64,000 nucleotides of DNA, taken from positions 16,270 through 80,269 of the forward strand of contig DATKMS010000023.1 of NCBI GenBank assembly GCA_035541735.1. The letters are read 5' to 3'. Numbering within the stretch: position 1 is the stretch's first letter; each line of letters opens with the position of its first letter. Under the pieces are notes generated by a model. That model was not told where the DNA came from. It was given only the letters and a program-made list of their open reading frames with translations, and made no database searches. The translations under genes and the position numbers were made by a program. Of the stretch, positions 43,066 through 51,440 are shown in pieces. The DNA comes from DATKMS01 sp035541735 (GTDB lineage Bacteria > Desulfobacterota > Binatia > HRBIN30).

Positions 43066-44118
43066 ATGAAGGTGGCGCGCCTCTACGACTACCTCGATGT
43101 GCGCATCGAGGAGGAGCAAGTGCCGCGCCCCGGTCCTGGTGAGGCGTTGGTGCGGACGCGCGCGTGCGGCATCTGCTCCGGAGACGTCGTCCCGTGGTAC
43201 ATTCGCAAGAAGGCACCACTGGTGTTCGGACACGAGCCCGTGGGGGAAATCGTCGAGGTCGGTCCGGGCGTCACGCATGTGGCCCCGGGCACGCGTGTCT
43301 TCGTCCATCATCACGCGCCTTGCCTCGCCTGTCGCGCCTGCCGCCGCGGAGAATTTGTCCAGTGTCCGACGTGGCGTGCCACCAAGATCGTTCCGGGCGG
43401 CATGGCGGAATACTTCCTGGTACCGGAAATCAACCTGGCGGGCGATACGTTGGTGTTACCGGACACGGTCAGCGACGAAGATGGTGCGCTGGTGGAACCG
43501 ACCGCGTGCGTGGTGAAGTCATTGACGCGCGCCGGCCAGGTTGCCGATGCCTCCATTCTGATCATCGGGCTGGGCGTCATGGGCCAACTGCACGTCGTGC
43601 TGGCGCGACATCTCGGTGCAGGGCAGATCCTCGCCGCCGACCTGGTTGCGACGCGCTGCGCGCATGCGCGCGGACTCGGCGCGGATGTCGTCATCGATGC
43701 GTCGGCGGGCGACCTCGCGGCGCAAGTGGCGGAGATCACCTCGGGTGACGGCGCCGAGGTGGTCATCGTGGGACCGGCCACCATAGACGCATTGGAAATT
43801 GGGCTGCGCTGCGTCGCACGTGGCGGTACGGTGGTGCAGTTCATGGGGACGCCGCCGGAGGAGCGCTTGCAGCTGTCGCCCCACGACCTCTACTTTCGCG
43901 AGGTGCGGCTGGTCCCCAGCTACTCGTGCGGGCCCATGGAGACGCGCGCCGCGCTACGGTACGTCGCCGATGGAATTGTTGCCGCCCGCCATGTGGTGAC
44001 ACACCGGTTCCCACTGGCCGCGGCGCGCGACGCGTATCGCGTCGCGGCGCAGGACAAGGCGGCCCTCAAGACCCTCGTAACTTTTGGGGAGACGGGGCCG
44101 AGTCACCCACTCGCCTGA
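43066..44118 (+). CDS. Zinc-dependent MDR alcohol dehydrogenase (gene 2 of pair)
   Basis: A 350-residue paralogue of the previous gene. Catalytic zinc: ACGICSGDVVPWY (Cys), FGHEPVGEIVEVG. Structural zinc: CLACRACRRGEFVQC. Nucleotide fold: ILIIGLGVMGQLHVVLARHLG and VVIVGPATIDALEI. The residue pattern at the first zinc site (C-G-I-C-S-G-D) fits NAD-dependent polyol or carbonyl dehydrogenases. ATG 43066 lies four bases after the previous stop, so both genes are one transcript, ended by a strong terminator at 44186. Two different MDR enzymes in tandem could form a heteromer or act in sequence. Confidence 0.92.
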   Translation: MKVARLYDYLDVRIEEEQVPRPGPGEALVRTRACGICSGDVVPWYIRKKAPLVFGHEPVGEIVEVGPGVTHVAPGTRVFVHHHAPCLACRACRRGEFVQCPTWRATKIVPGGMAEYFLVPEINLAGDTLVLPDTVSDEDGALVEPTACVVKSLTRAGQVADASILIIGLGVMGQLHVVLARHLGAGQILAADLVATRCAHARGLGADVVIDASAGDLAAQVAEITSGDGAEVVIVGPATIDALEIGLRCVARGGTVVQFMGTPPEERLQLSPHDLYFREVRLVPSYSCGPMETRAALRYVADGIVAARHVVTHRFPLAAARDAYRVAAQDKAALKTLVTFGETGPSHPLA

Positions 44119-44185
44119 GAGGCCGCCAGCAAGGGCCTGTTGATCGTTGCGGGGCGTGCGGAACCGACGCGCCGCCGCAAACAAA

Positions 44186-44213
44186 AAAGGCGACCCGCGG
44201 GTCGCCTTTCTTT
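44186..44213 (+). terminator. Strong bidirectional rho-independent terminator
   Basis: AAAGGCGACCCG/CGGGTCGCCTTT forms a perfect 12-base stem (44186-44209), with a T-rich tail TTTCTTTC on the plus side and AAAAAA (T run on the minus side) on the other. It serves the dehydrogenase pair (plus) and the lipoprotein gene ending at 44233 (minus). Confidence 0.92.
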
Positions 44214-44232
44214 CTCGCCCGTAGGCGGCGAG

Positions 44233-44487
44233 TTACTTCCGCATGTGCTTCTGGAAAATGGCTTCGGCTTTATCGGCGGCTGCCTGCGCCTTCGCAGCTG
44301 CGTCAGCAGCTTGGCGTGCAGCTGCTTCCGCCTTGCTTGCGGCAGCTTCCGACTTGCTCGCGGCGGCTTCCATGCGTGCCGCAAGGTCCTTCTCCGCTTG
44401 GCTCGGTCCACACCCGGCCGTGACGCCAGCCAGCAGCACCATCCCCGCAAGTCCAGCCGCAACCCGTGTCATCGTTCCAAATCGCAT
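44233..44487 (-). CDS. Alanine-zipper lipoprotein (Lpp/OprI-like), copy 1
   Basis: An 84-residue lipoprotein. AAGGAGGTGACAGG precedes ATG 44487. A signal peptide ends in the lipobox LAGVTAGC (Cys about residue 26). The mature part is a continuous helix with Ala every third or fourth residue (EAAASKSEAAASKAEAAARQ), the alanine-zipper heptads of Lpp and OprI trimers, ending EAIFQKHMRK with basic residues as in peptidoglycan-linked Lpp (terminal Lys). Probably tethers or spaces the outer membrane. Paralogue at 44570. Confidence 0.9.
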   Translation of the reverse strand: MRFGTMTRVAAGLAGMVLLAGVTAGCGPSQAEKDLAARMEAAASKSEAAASKAEAAARQAADAAAKAQAAADKAEAIFQKHMRK

Positions 44488-44569
44488 CCTGTCACCTCCT
44501 TACTCACCCTCCTCTGCCTTCTGGCCAAAGCGGGCGATGTAGTCAAAGGGCCTGTTCTAGATCGGTCGA

Positions 44570-44830
44570 TTACTTTCGCATACTCTTGTGGAACATCGCC
44601 TCGGCCTTATCCGCTGCCGCCTGCGCCTTTGCCGCTGCATCGGCTGCATTCCTGGCCGCCTGCTCGGCCTTGCTGGCAGCCATCTCTGACTTGCTCGCGG
44701 CGGCTTCAACACGCGAGGCCATCTGTTCCTGCTCAGGTGTTGGCTTCTTTTCGCATCCCGCTGTCACCATCGCCAACACCGCCATACTGGCAATGCTTGC
44801 AGCAATTTGAGTCTTCCTATCGAACCGCAT
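44570..44830 (-). CDS. Alanine-zipper lipoprotein (Lpp/OprI-like), copy 2
   Basis: An 86-residue paralogue of the gene at 44233. ATG 44830 has AAGGAGGTGA upstream. Lipobox AMVTAGC, then EKKPTPEQEQ and an alanine-zipper helix (ASKSEMAASKAEQAARN) almost the same as copy 1, ending FHKSMRK. Both keep the final basic residues. The two are separated by 82 bases with their own ribosome-binding sites; a recent tandem duplication is likely. Confidence 0.9.
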   Translation of the reverse strand: MRFDRKTQIAASIASMAVLAMVTAGCEKKPTPEQEQMASRVEAAASKSEMAASKAEQAARNAADAAAKAQAAADKAEAMFHKSMRK

Positions 44831-44954
44831 CACGTCACCTCCTTAACTCGCCGCGCAATGCTTCCTCCACTCGCTCGCGGGTGTTTCATTGCACAAAAAG
44901 TCACGCGCCGCAAGGGCCGAGCAGTGCCAAACGGCAAAAGCCCTGAATTGGCGA

Positions 44955-45848
44955 TCAGAATCCAACGTGCACCCCACCGACGGGCACAACGCCGGGAGGC
45001 GTATTTTGGTAGTTGAGAAGCGGCTGCGTATTGGTGGCGATATCCGGCGACAGACGGCTCGCGAGGAATCCGGACGGGGGGCCCGGCTGCACGCCGCCAG
45101 CGGCCACGGGCTGCACAACGGCAGATGGAACGTCCTGCGGCGCCAGCAGGGCTCCACTCCCAGCGGCATGTTGCAGGTTCAACCCGTTCGGGCGCCCAGT
45201 CCCGATGATCTGCAAGCCGGACAGGTACTGCCCCAGTTGGGCATCATCCAGTTGTTGGGGCGCCGTCGGGAAGCGTCCCTTCTCCACCCGAGACAGGAGC
45301 CGAGGGCCCACCTGAACGCCCGCGCCCAGCACGCCGAGCTTGCCAGCAACTTCGACGGTCTCGGCCAGGCCCACGATATCGGTGGCCTCGGCGTTGGGGT
45401 CGTAGAGGACAATGAACTCTGTACCGCGCACACCGGCGATGGCGGTCGGCGTCTCGATCTCGTAGCGCGCCCGCGGCTGCCGATAGTATTCGCTGACCCA
45501 GGCGCGCACTTTGCCTTTGACGACGCGCAGCAGGGTGTCGAAGCGCCGTCCCTCCGCATCGAAAGCCTGTTTATCCACGGTCAGCTCGCTCTTCGGGGCA
45601 ACGTCAAGCACCGAGTCGTCCCGAAAGACGACTTTCGCCGCATCGTTGGCGCCGGTGCGTAGCCGATCGCCGACGAAGATCGGTGCGCCCACACTGGCGT
45701 TCTGCCACGTCGCTGCGCGCTGCACCTGCAGCGCGCCCTGCATGGCCGCGACCGTGCCGACCTCCGTTTGGGCCCACACCCGGGCCGCCCATAACACCAC
45801 CCCAACCAGCAGCCACAACGATCGCAATCCGTATCGCCGGTCCATCAT
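44955..45848 (-). CDS. FecR-domain periplasmic protein
   Basis: A 297-residue exported protein (signal peptide LWLLVGVVLWAARVWA). FecR-type domain from about residue 28: GTVAAMQGALQVQRAATWQNASVG, GDRLRTGANDAAKVVFRDDSVLDV, RVVKGKVRAWVSEYY and ETPTAIAGVRGTEFIVLYD are its typical segments (G-D-x-I-R-T, T-P-x-A-x-x-G-V-R-G-T). No membrane anchor or sigma-binding part is present, so unlike FecR itself it is not an anti-sigma regulator. It follows the TPR/barrel gene by five bases. Such pairs usually act at the cell surface; role unknown. Confidence 0.88.
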   Translation of the reverse strand: MMDRRYGLRSLWLLVGVVLWAARVWAQTEVGTVAAMQGALQVQRAATWQNASVGAPIFVGDRLRTGANDAAKVVFRDDSVLDVAPKSELTVDKQAFDAEGRRFDTLLRVVKGKVRAWVSEYYRQPRARYEIETPTAIAGVRGTEFIVLYDPNAEATDIVGLAETVEVAGKLGVLGAGVQVGPRLLSRVEKGRFPTAPQQLDDAQLGQYLSGLQIIGTGRPNGLNLQHAAGSGALLAPQDVPSAVVQPVAAGGVQPGPPSGFLASRLSPDIATNTQPLLNYQNTPPGVVPVGGVHVGF

Positions 45849-45853
45849 CTGCC

Positions 45854-47434
45854 TCAGAAACTGACCCGCACACTCCCCGCCACAATCCCGCGGTCGTACT
45901 CGAAGTCGGAAATGTTCGAGTTGTTGATGACCCCGAAGTAGTCTATCTCGGCCGACACGTTCTCTGTCAAGCTGCGCTGCAAAGCGATGGCGAACTGGTT
46001 TTCGTTGTCGTGACGCCGGTACCCAAACGGTTGGCCGACACCTTGCCCGCTGCGGCTGTTCGGGTACTGATAGTCCTCGAGACGAAATAGGTAGGCGACC
46101 TGCAGGTGCATGAGCCAGTACAGGGGGACGTGCAGGTCAATGTCGCCTTGATTGCCGATGTTTTGGAAGTCGCGGGCATCCAAGCCATTGTTCAGGGTGG
46201 TTTCCGCATCGAACTGATAGCCGAAGTTGAGCAACCAGTCTCCCGGACCGAGCGTACCCAGGTTGAAGTATTGGCGGATGCCGACGGCGTTATTGATGCC
46301 ATTGCGGGCCGGCCTGTAGGGCTCGCGGAAGAAGTCACGCGCCCGCAGCGTGTAGTAGGCCTGGGTGGCCGCCGTGTCGCTCTCGTTCAGGCTGATCCAC
46401 GGCGTGCCCAATCCTTCCTGGAAGAACGACTGATAATCGAGCGCATAGAAGTCGTACATCGCCGACAGACCATAGCTCCACTTGCCGGGCGGGGACAGGG
46501 CGTCGAACCGCAGCCGATGCCCCTGCAGATCAAACTGCGTGAGATTGAAGTGGATACTCTGGTAGAAATCATACTCGGCATTGAGCGATCCCTTGTCGCC
46601 CCTGAGGAGCTGATAGGTACCGCCCAAGCCGATCACCGCGCGTCCATCGGCTTGTTTGGTGATGCCTTCGGAAACTTTGACTCCGGCGTCGGAGGGAGCA
46701 AGCACGACGTTCGTGTCATACTGGAAGCCAAGCTCGCCGTAGACCAGCCACGGCTTTTGCGGAACCGCCGGACCGCCAGCTGGCTGCGGCTTCTCACCCA
46801 CGGCGCGCTGCGCGGCCTTGCCGATCTCGGATTGCGGCTGCTCCCGCATCACTTGTTGCATCTCGGCGCGTGCCGCGTCCGTCTTCCCCTGCCGGTACAG
46901 CGCTAGGCCAGCGTAGTACTGGGCGCTGGGTCGCAGATCGGGATCCGCCTCGGCTTCGCCGAGGTACTTCTGCGCCGCCGTATCATCGCCCGTGCGGTAA
47001 TACGTCAGTCCGAGGAAGAAGGCCGCTGTGAAGCGCTCGACACCTTGCTGATAGGCACGCTCCAACCAGGTCTTCGCCGGCGCGTACTGTCCATCGTCAA
47101 AATAGGCGATCCCCAAATCCAGCGCCGCGTGTGGCAAAGCCGGGTTGAGTTGAAGCGCATGCTCGATATCACGGATCGCCGCCGCAGACTGCTTGAGCCG
47201 CGCCAGCGTCAGGCCGCGGTAATAGAGCGCGACCGCGTCATTGGGATCCGCGGCAACCGCCCGGTCGAAGAGCGTATACGCCTGCTCCCACTGCCCGCGA
47301 TCGAAAGGAATCAGACCGCGTGCATACAAGGCCTGCGAGCGCACATTGGCCGCAGCGGGGCGGAGCGACAGTGTCGCCGTCAGTGCCGATACGACCGCAA
47401 TGACTACCAGCCTGCGGGCCGACTTCACAGTCAC
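45854..47434 (-). CDS. TPR-repeat outer-membrane barrel protein
   Basis: A 526-residue exported protein. Signal peptide VVIAVVSALTATLSLRPAAA, then about five TPR units (residues 35-205: QALYARGLIPFDRGQWEQAYTLF, AVALYYRGLTLARLKQ, HAALDLGIAYFDDGQY, AQYYAGLALYRQGKT) and a C-terminal barrel (about 230-526) with alternating aromatic strands (YGELGFQYDTNVVLAPS, YDFYQSIHFNLTQFDL) ending GIVAGSVRVSF, a typical C-terminal Phe. The layout recalls Slam-type surface-protein export barrels or TPR-porin pairs. Start GTG 47434 behind GGGAGG. Next to FecR-domain and large lipoprotein genes, possibly their exporter (inference). Confidence 0.85.
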   Translation of the reverse strand: MTVKSARRLVVIAVVSALTATLSLRPAAANVRSQALYARGLIPFDRGQWEQAYTLFDRAVAADPNDAVALYYRGLTLARLKQSAAAIRDIEHALQLNPALPHAALDLGIAYFDDGQYAPAKTWLERAYQQGVERFTAAFFLGLTYYRTGDDTAAQKYLGEAEADPDLRPSAQYYAGLALYRQGKTDAARAEMQQVMREQPQSEIGKAAQRAVGEKPQPAGGPAVPQKPWLVYGELGFQYDTNVVLAPSDAGVKVSEGITKQADGRAVIGLGGTYQLLRGDKGSLNAEYDFYQSIHFNLTQFDLQGHRLRFDALSPPGKWSYGLSAMYDFYALDYQSFFQEGLGTPWISLNESDTAATQAYYTLRARDFFREPYRPARNGINNAVGIRQYFNLGTLGPGDWLLNFGYQFDAETTLNNGLDARDFQNIGNQGDIDLHVPLYWLMHLQVAYLFRLEDYQYPNSRSGQGVGQPFGYRRHDNENQFAIALQRSLTENVSAEIDYFGVINNSNISDFEYDRGIVAGSVRVSF

Positions 47435-47459
47435 ACCCTCCCGTCCTCGCGCCTGCGCC

Positions 47460-50400
47460 TCATAGAGTGGGGGTGCCCGGCCCGATGAACCGGCCGAACG
47501 CAGCCGGAGCGCTCCCCACGTCGATGTTGCTCACGCCGCCGGTGGCGACGTCGATTACCGAAACTTTGTCCGCTCCCAGGGCCGCGACGTACACGCTCGT
47601 GCCCTCGGCGTTGACCGAAATCCCGAAGGGACCGTTTGCCACGCCGATCGTCGCCATAACCTGGTTGTTCGTCGTGTCGATGACCGAGACGCTGTTGTCC
47701 AAGAAGTTGGACACGTACACGCGAGTGCCGGCGGGGTCGACTGCAAGGGCGACAGGTTGGTCGCCGACGTCAACTGAACTGACTTCGAAGGTATCACTGG
47801 CGACGATCGACACGCTGTCGCTGCCGGAGTTCGCGACATATGCAAACGAGCCAGTCGGGTGAACGGCAACGCCGAACGGCGCAGCACCCACGGAGACGGT
47901 GGTGATATCTCCCTGCGCGGTGTTGAGGACATCGAGGATGCCCGCACTCGCATCGGTGACGAAGACCTGCTCCTCCGCGACGGGGTTGACGTCGACTCCG
48001 TACGGACGGCCGCCCAACGCGATGCTGGTGACGTCGTCAGTCAGCGTGTCGATGACAGAGAGCGTCCCGCTCAATTCATTTGCGACGTAGACGCGTTTCC
48101 CGGACGAGTTGACCGCGACACCGCGCGGCAGGGTCCCGACCGACAACGTGTTGATCACCTGGTTGCTGGCTGTGTTGATGATCGACAAGGTACGGTCGAA
48201 GAAGTTGGTCACGTAGGCCCTCATCGCGGCGGGATCGACTGCCACTCCGAACGGAACGGTCCCCACCGGTATGGAGTTCACCACGGCATTTGTGCCCACA
48301 TCGATGACGGACACCGAACGGCTCGCCGAGTTGCTGACATAAGCCAGGCCCGCGCCGCTGAGCGTCGGGGTTGGCGTCGCCGTCTCCGGCACGGAAGGCG
48401 TCGCGGTTATGGTCGCACTTGCCGACGGCGTCGATGTGGCCACCGGCGTTTCGCCCGTGGTCGCGGTCTCAGTAGCGGTTGCCGTCGCCGTGGCTGTGCC
48501 TGCGGGTGTCGGTGTTTCGCTGACCGTCAAGGTTGCTGTGGGCGTCACGATCGGCGTCTGTGTCGCCGTCGCTGTCTCACCAGGCGTTGCCGTTTCGGTC
48601 GCCGTGCCGGTGGTTGTGGCGGTCGGCGTCTCTGTCACCGGCGGCGCCGCCGTTTCCGTCGCGGTAACGGTCAGCGTTGCAGTTGCCTGCGCGGTTGCGG
48701 TCGGCGTCGGCGAGTTTCCGGCCGTCGCCGTTGCACTGGCTGTCGGCGTCACGCTGGACGTAGCCGTTTCGGTCGGTGTAGGCGTCGCAGCCGGGGTGAG
48801 CGTTTCCGTCGGCGCGGCGGTGAGTGTCGGCGTCAGCGTCTCATTCACCGTAGCTGTCGGCGTTGCCGTCTGCCCCTGAACAGTCTCCGTGGCAGTGGCG
48901 GTGGGCGTCGAGCTGGGCACGAGCGGTCCGGTTGGGGTCTCCGTCGAAGTTGGTGTCGGTTGCCCGGACGTCGGCGTCTCAGTCGCCGTCTCGGTCATGG
49001 TGGGCGTCGCACCGACGGCAACGTTCTGCGCGTAGATGCTCGTATTGTTCGCGGGATCGGTCAGCGTGGCAGTCACGTTCATGGGCAGAACGGGAATGCC
49101 TCGTGACTGGACCAGCGGGAAGCTGAAGAGGCCGCTGTTGTCGGAGGTGACGCTGCCGAGGAACGTTTCGCCCTCGCCGGCGCCGCTAGGATCGGGCGGC
49201 TCATCGGTGGCGAAGATCTCGATGGTCGAATTGGGGGCCCCGCTGCCGACGATGGTCAGCCCCTCGAGCTGGATCACCGGTGGGCGCACGAGCGTTTCTG
49301 CGCCATCGGTGCGCTCGATGCCGCCCTCGCCGTTGGCTGCTTCGGAGTTGCGGCTGAGCTTGACGCCGGTGCTGTCCGCCCCAGAGATGGTGACGCCGGG
49401 GCCGTCATTTGCCTGGATGTGGTTGGCCGCGCCCGCCTCGCTGCCGCCGATGACGATGTCGAACGCGTCGATGACGGCGATGCCCTCGATGTTGCCGCGC
49501 AGATTGGGGTCACCGATCTGGTTGCCCTTGATCGTAACGTCGTGCGCCATTGCCTCGAAGCCGATAACGGCGATGCCGCTACCGGCGTTGCCGGCAATGA
49601 GGTTACCATCGTTGGGCCCCGTCCCACCGATGACGTGACCGGAGCTGTCGGTGATTTCAATGCCGTCATCGCCGTTGCCCAAGCTCAGCGTGCCGTCGGC
49701 GGAGGCACCGACGATGTTGCCGGTCAAGGTCACGTCGCTCGCATCGACGTCGATGTTGAAGCCGAAGCCGAGGTTGGCCGAAACAACGCTGTTGGCGATG
49801 TGATGCGGGCCGCCGTGCACTTCGATGCCGGAGTCGAAGTTGTGCGCGTCGGACGTGCCGTCCAGCGCCACGCCAACGTAGCAGTGATCGACGAGCACAT
49901 TGCCGGCTTCGACTTCAATGAGGATGCCGACATCAAACGAGCTGATCGACAAGCCCTCGATCGTTACGCGGCTCGCAAACACGTCGAACCCAAAGTCCAG
50001 GCCGGGTCCGTCGATCTGTACGTCCGGCTTGCCATCGCCGTTGATGTCGCCGTTGATCGTCGTATCGCTCTCTTCGATCGCCGGCAGGTCGTCGCTCGTA
50101 ATGCTGATGATCTCGCCCATGAGCGCTGGGTCGAACACGATGAGACTCGGTTCGAGGTCGGCGTTGGCGTCAAGCATCGCCTGCCGCAGGCTGCCCGGTC
50201 CATCGTCGGCGGTGGTGGTGACCACATAGCGCGCAAACGGCGGCGTGGCCGTTTCGGTGGGCGTTGACGTGGCCGTCGCGCTCGATGTGGCCGTTGTAGT
50301 GGCCGTCGGCGTCCGCGTCGCCGTCACACTGGCTGTCAGCGTCACGCTGGGCGTGGGCGTAAAGCTAGGCGCCGGTGTTCGCGTTGACGTCGGGGTCGGC

Positions 50401-51386
50401 GTGGTCGTGAGCACCGGCGTCGGCGACGCAGTCGACGTCAGCGTATGGGTTGGTGTCGCAGTGCCGGTCGCTGTCGCACTGGCGCTCGGCGTCGCCGTCA
50501 CCGTCGCGCTTGCGGTCGCGGTGGGCGTTACAACCAGTTGGCCGGTCGTGAAGAAGTACTGAAAGTTTTGAAACGACCGTTGTGGGCTGCTGGTGTCGCC
50601 GGCGCTGACGACGACCTGGACCATGCTTTCCGGCGGATACGGCGTCGGCGTGTCGAAGCGGAAGATGAACCCCGTCAGCATCCGGTCAGAGTTCGCGCCG
50701 CATGGCATCTCGCCATTGTCAGCACAGGGAATCAGGGAAGCTCCGGGTGCCGTCTGGCCGTTGGTGACAACTGCGTTGCCCGCGACGCTGACGTCGATCG
50801 AGGCTTGCTCAATGCCGGCAGCGGCAGTTGCGATCAGAAAGGACACCGCGGTCGAACGCGGCACATCCGAGGCGGCCAATCCCGGATCAAAGTCGGTTAC
50901 AAACGGTTGTGGCTGGAGTTCGACGGTTCCCGCATCAGCCGTTCCGCCGGCGGGGATAATGACCGCAACCGGTGCACTCTCGTAGGACGGCGGCAGATTG
51001 AACTGGTTCAGCAGGGAATGCTGGGCAAATGGTAGATCGTAGCCGAACACCTGCACGGTGGCCGGCCCTGCAAACACGTTCTGAATGACCACCTCGCGGG
51101 TTTGGCTCGGATCAACGAAGGTCGGGCCCCCCCCCGCCCCGCCGCTCGGGGTCACCACGACCTCGACGGTCATCACGCTCGGCGGAACGGAGGTTGGCGA
51201 AAGCTCCCACGTTGCCCGCAACGCCACTCCGCCGGTTGCCGTGCCGTTGGTACCACCGCTGCCACAGCCAGCCAGCGCGCCCCACAAACCGAGGACAATA
51301 GCGGCACGGACTGCCGTAGTTCTCACGTCGGACCTTGAGACCTCCCGCCGCCGCAACACGCCCTCCCTTCGCGCAGCGGTTCGCAT
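47460..51386 (-). CDS. Giant mosaic surface lipoprotein: beta-helix and beta-propeller joined by Thr/Pro linkers
   Basis: A 1308-residue protein. A lipobox-like ALAGCGSGG near residue 43 follows a hydrophobic segment, so it is likely a lipoprotein. Order: N-terminal beta domain (about 55-270), linker 1 rich in T, P, S, A (about 275-380), right-handed beta-helix (about 385-800, starting TTTADDGPGSLRQAMLDANAD and rich in G-x-N-x-I-G repeats), linker 2 (about 800-1010), and a seven-bladed YVTN-type propeller (about 1012-1308; repeats such as VYVSNFLDNSVSVIDT). DGDGKPDVQIDG in the helix resembles Ca-binding loops. A probable surface adhesin or polysaccharide-binding protein; the start at 51386 leaves a 25-residue basic stretch before the signal segment. 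Confidence 0.83.
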   Translation of the reverse strand: MRTAARREGVLRRREVSRSDVRTTAVRAAIVLGLWGALAGCGSGGTNGTATGGVALRATWELSPTSVPPSVMTVEVVVTPSGGAGGGPTFVDPSQTREVVIQNVFAGPATVQVFGYDLPFAQHSLLNQFNLPPSYESAPVAVIIPAGGTADAGTVELQPQPFVTDFDPGLAASDVPRSTAVSFLIATAAAGIEQASIDVSVAGNAVVTNGQTAPGASLIPCADNGEMPCGANSDRMLTGFIFRFDTPTPYPPESMVQVVVSAGDTSSPQRSFQNFQYFFTTGQLVVTPTATASATVTATPSASATATGTATPTHTLTSTASPTPVLTTTPTPTSTRTPAPSFTPTPSVTLTASVTATRTPTATTTATSSATATSTPTETATPPFARYVVTTTADDGPGSLRQAMLDANADLEPSLIVFDPALMGEIISITSDDLPAIEESDTTINGDINGDGKPDVQIDGPGLDFGFDVFASRVTIEGLSISSFDVGILIEVEAGNVLVDHCYVGVALDGTSDAHNFDSGIEVHGGPHHIANSVVSANLGFGFNIDVDASDVTLTGNIVGASADGTLSLGNGDDGIEITDSSGHVIGGTGPNDGNLIAGNAGSGIAVIGFEAMAHDVTIKGNQIGDPNLRGNIEGIAVIDAFDIVIGGSEAGAANHIQANDGPGVTISGADSTGVKLSRNSEAANGEGGIERTDGAETLVRPPVIQLEGLTIVGSGAPNSTIEIFATDEPPDPSGAGEGETFLGSVTSDNSGLFSFPLVQSRGIPVLPMNVTATLTDPANNTSIYAQNVAVGATPTMTETATETPTSGQPTPTSTETPTGPLVPSSTPTATATETVQGQTATPTATVNETLTPTLTAAPTETLTPAATPTPTETATSSVTPTASATATAGNSPTPTATAQATATLTVTATETAAPPVTETPTATTTGTATETATPGETATATQTPIVTPTATLTVSETPTPAGTATATATATETATTGETPVATSTPSASATITATPSVPETATPTPTLSGAGLAYVSNSASRSVSVIDVGTNAVVNSIPVGTVPFGVAVDPAAMRAYVTNFFDRTLSIINTASNQVINTLSVGTLPRGVAVNSSGKRVYVANELSGTLSVIDTLTDDVTSIALGGRPYGVDVNPVAEEQVFVTDASAGILDVLNTAQGDITTVSVGAAPFGVAVHPTGSFAYVANSGSDSVSIVASDTFEVSSVDVGDQPVALAVDPAGTRVYVSNFLDNSVSVIDTTNNQVMATIGVANGPFGISVNAEGTSVYVAALGADKVSVIDVATGGVSNIDVGSAPAAFGRFIGPGTPTL

Positions 51387-51440
51387 ACACCACGCACTCC
51401 GAGGAGGTCAAGTCACGGCCCAGTGATCGCGGAAACCACC

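Noticed and set aside
48409..50562. Val-rich plus-strand frames opposite the giant lipoprotein linkers (48409-48879, 50245-50562)
   Set aside because: Same antisense effect of T/P-coding repeats; no start signals.
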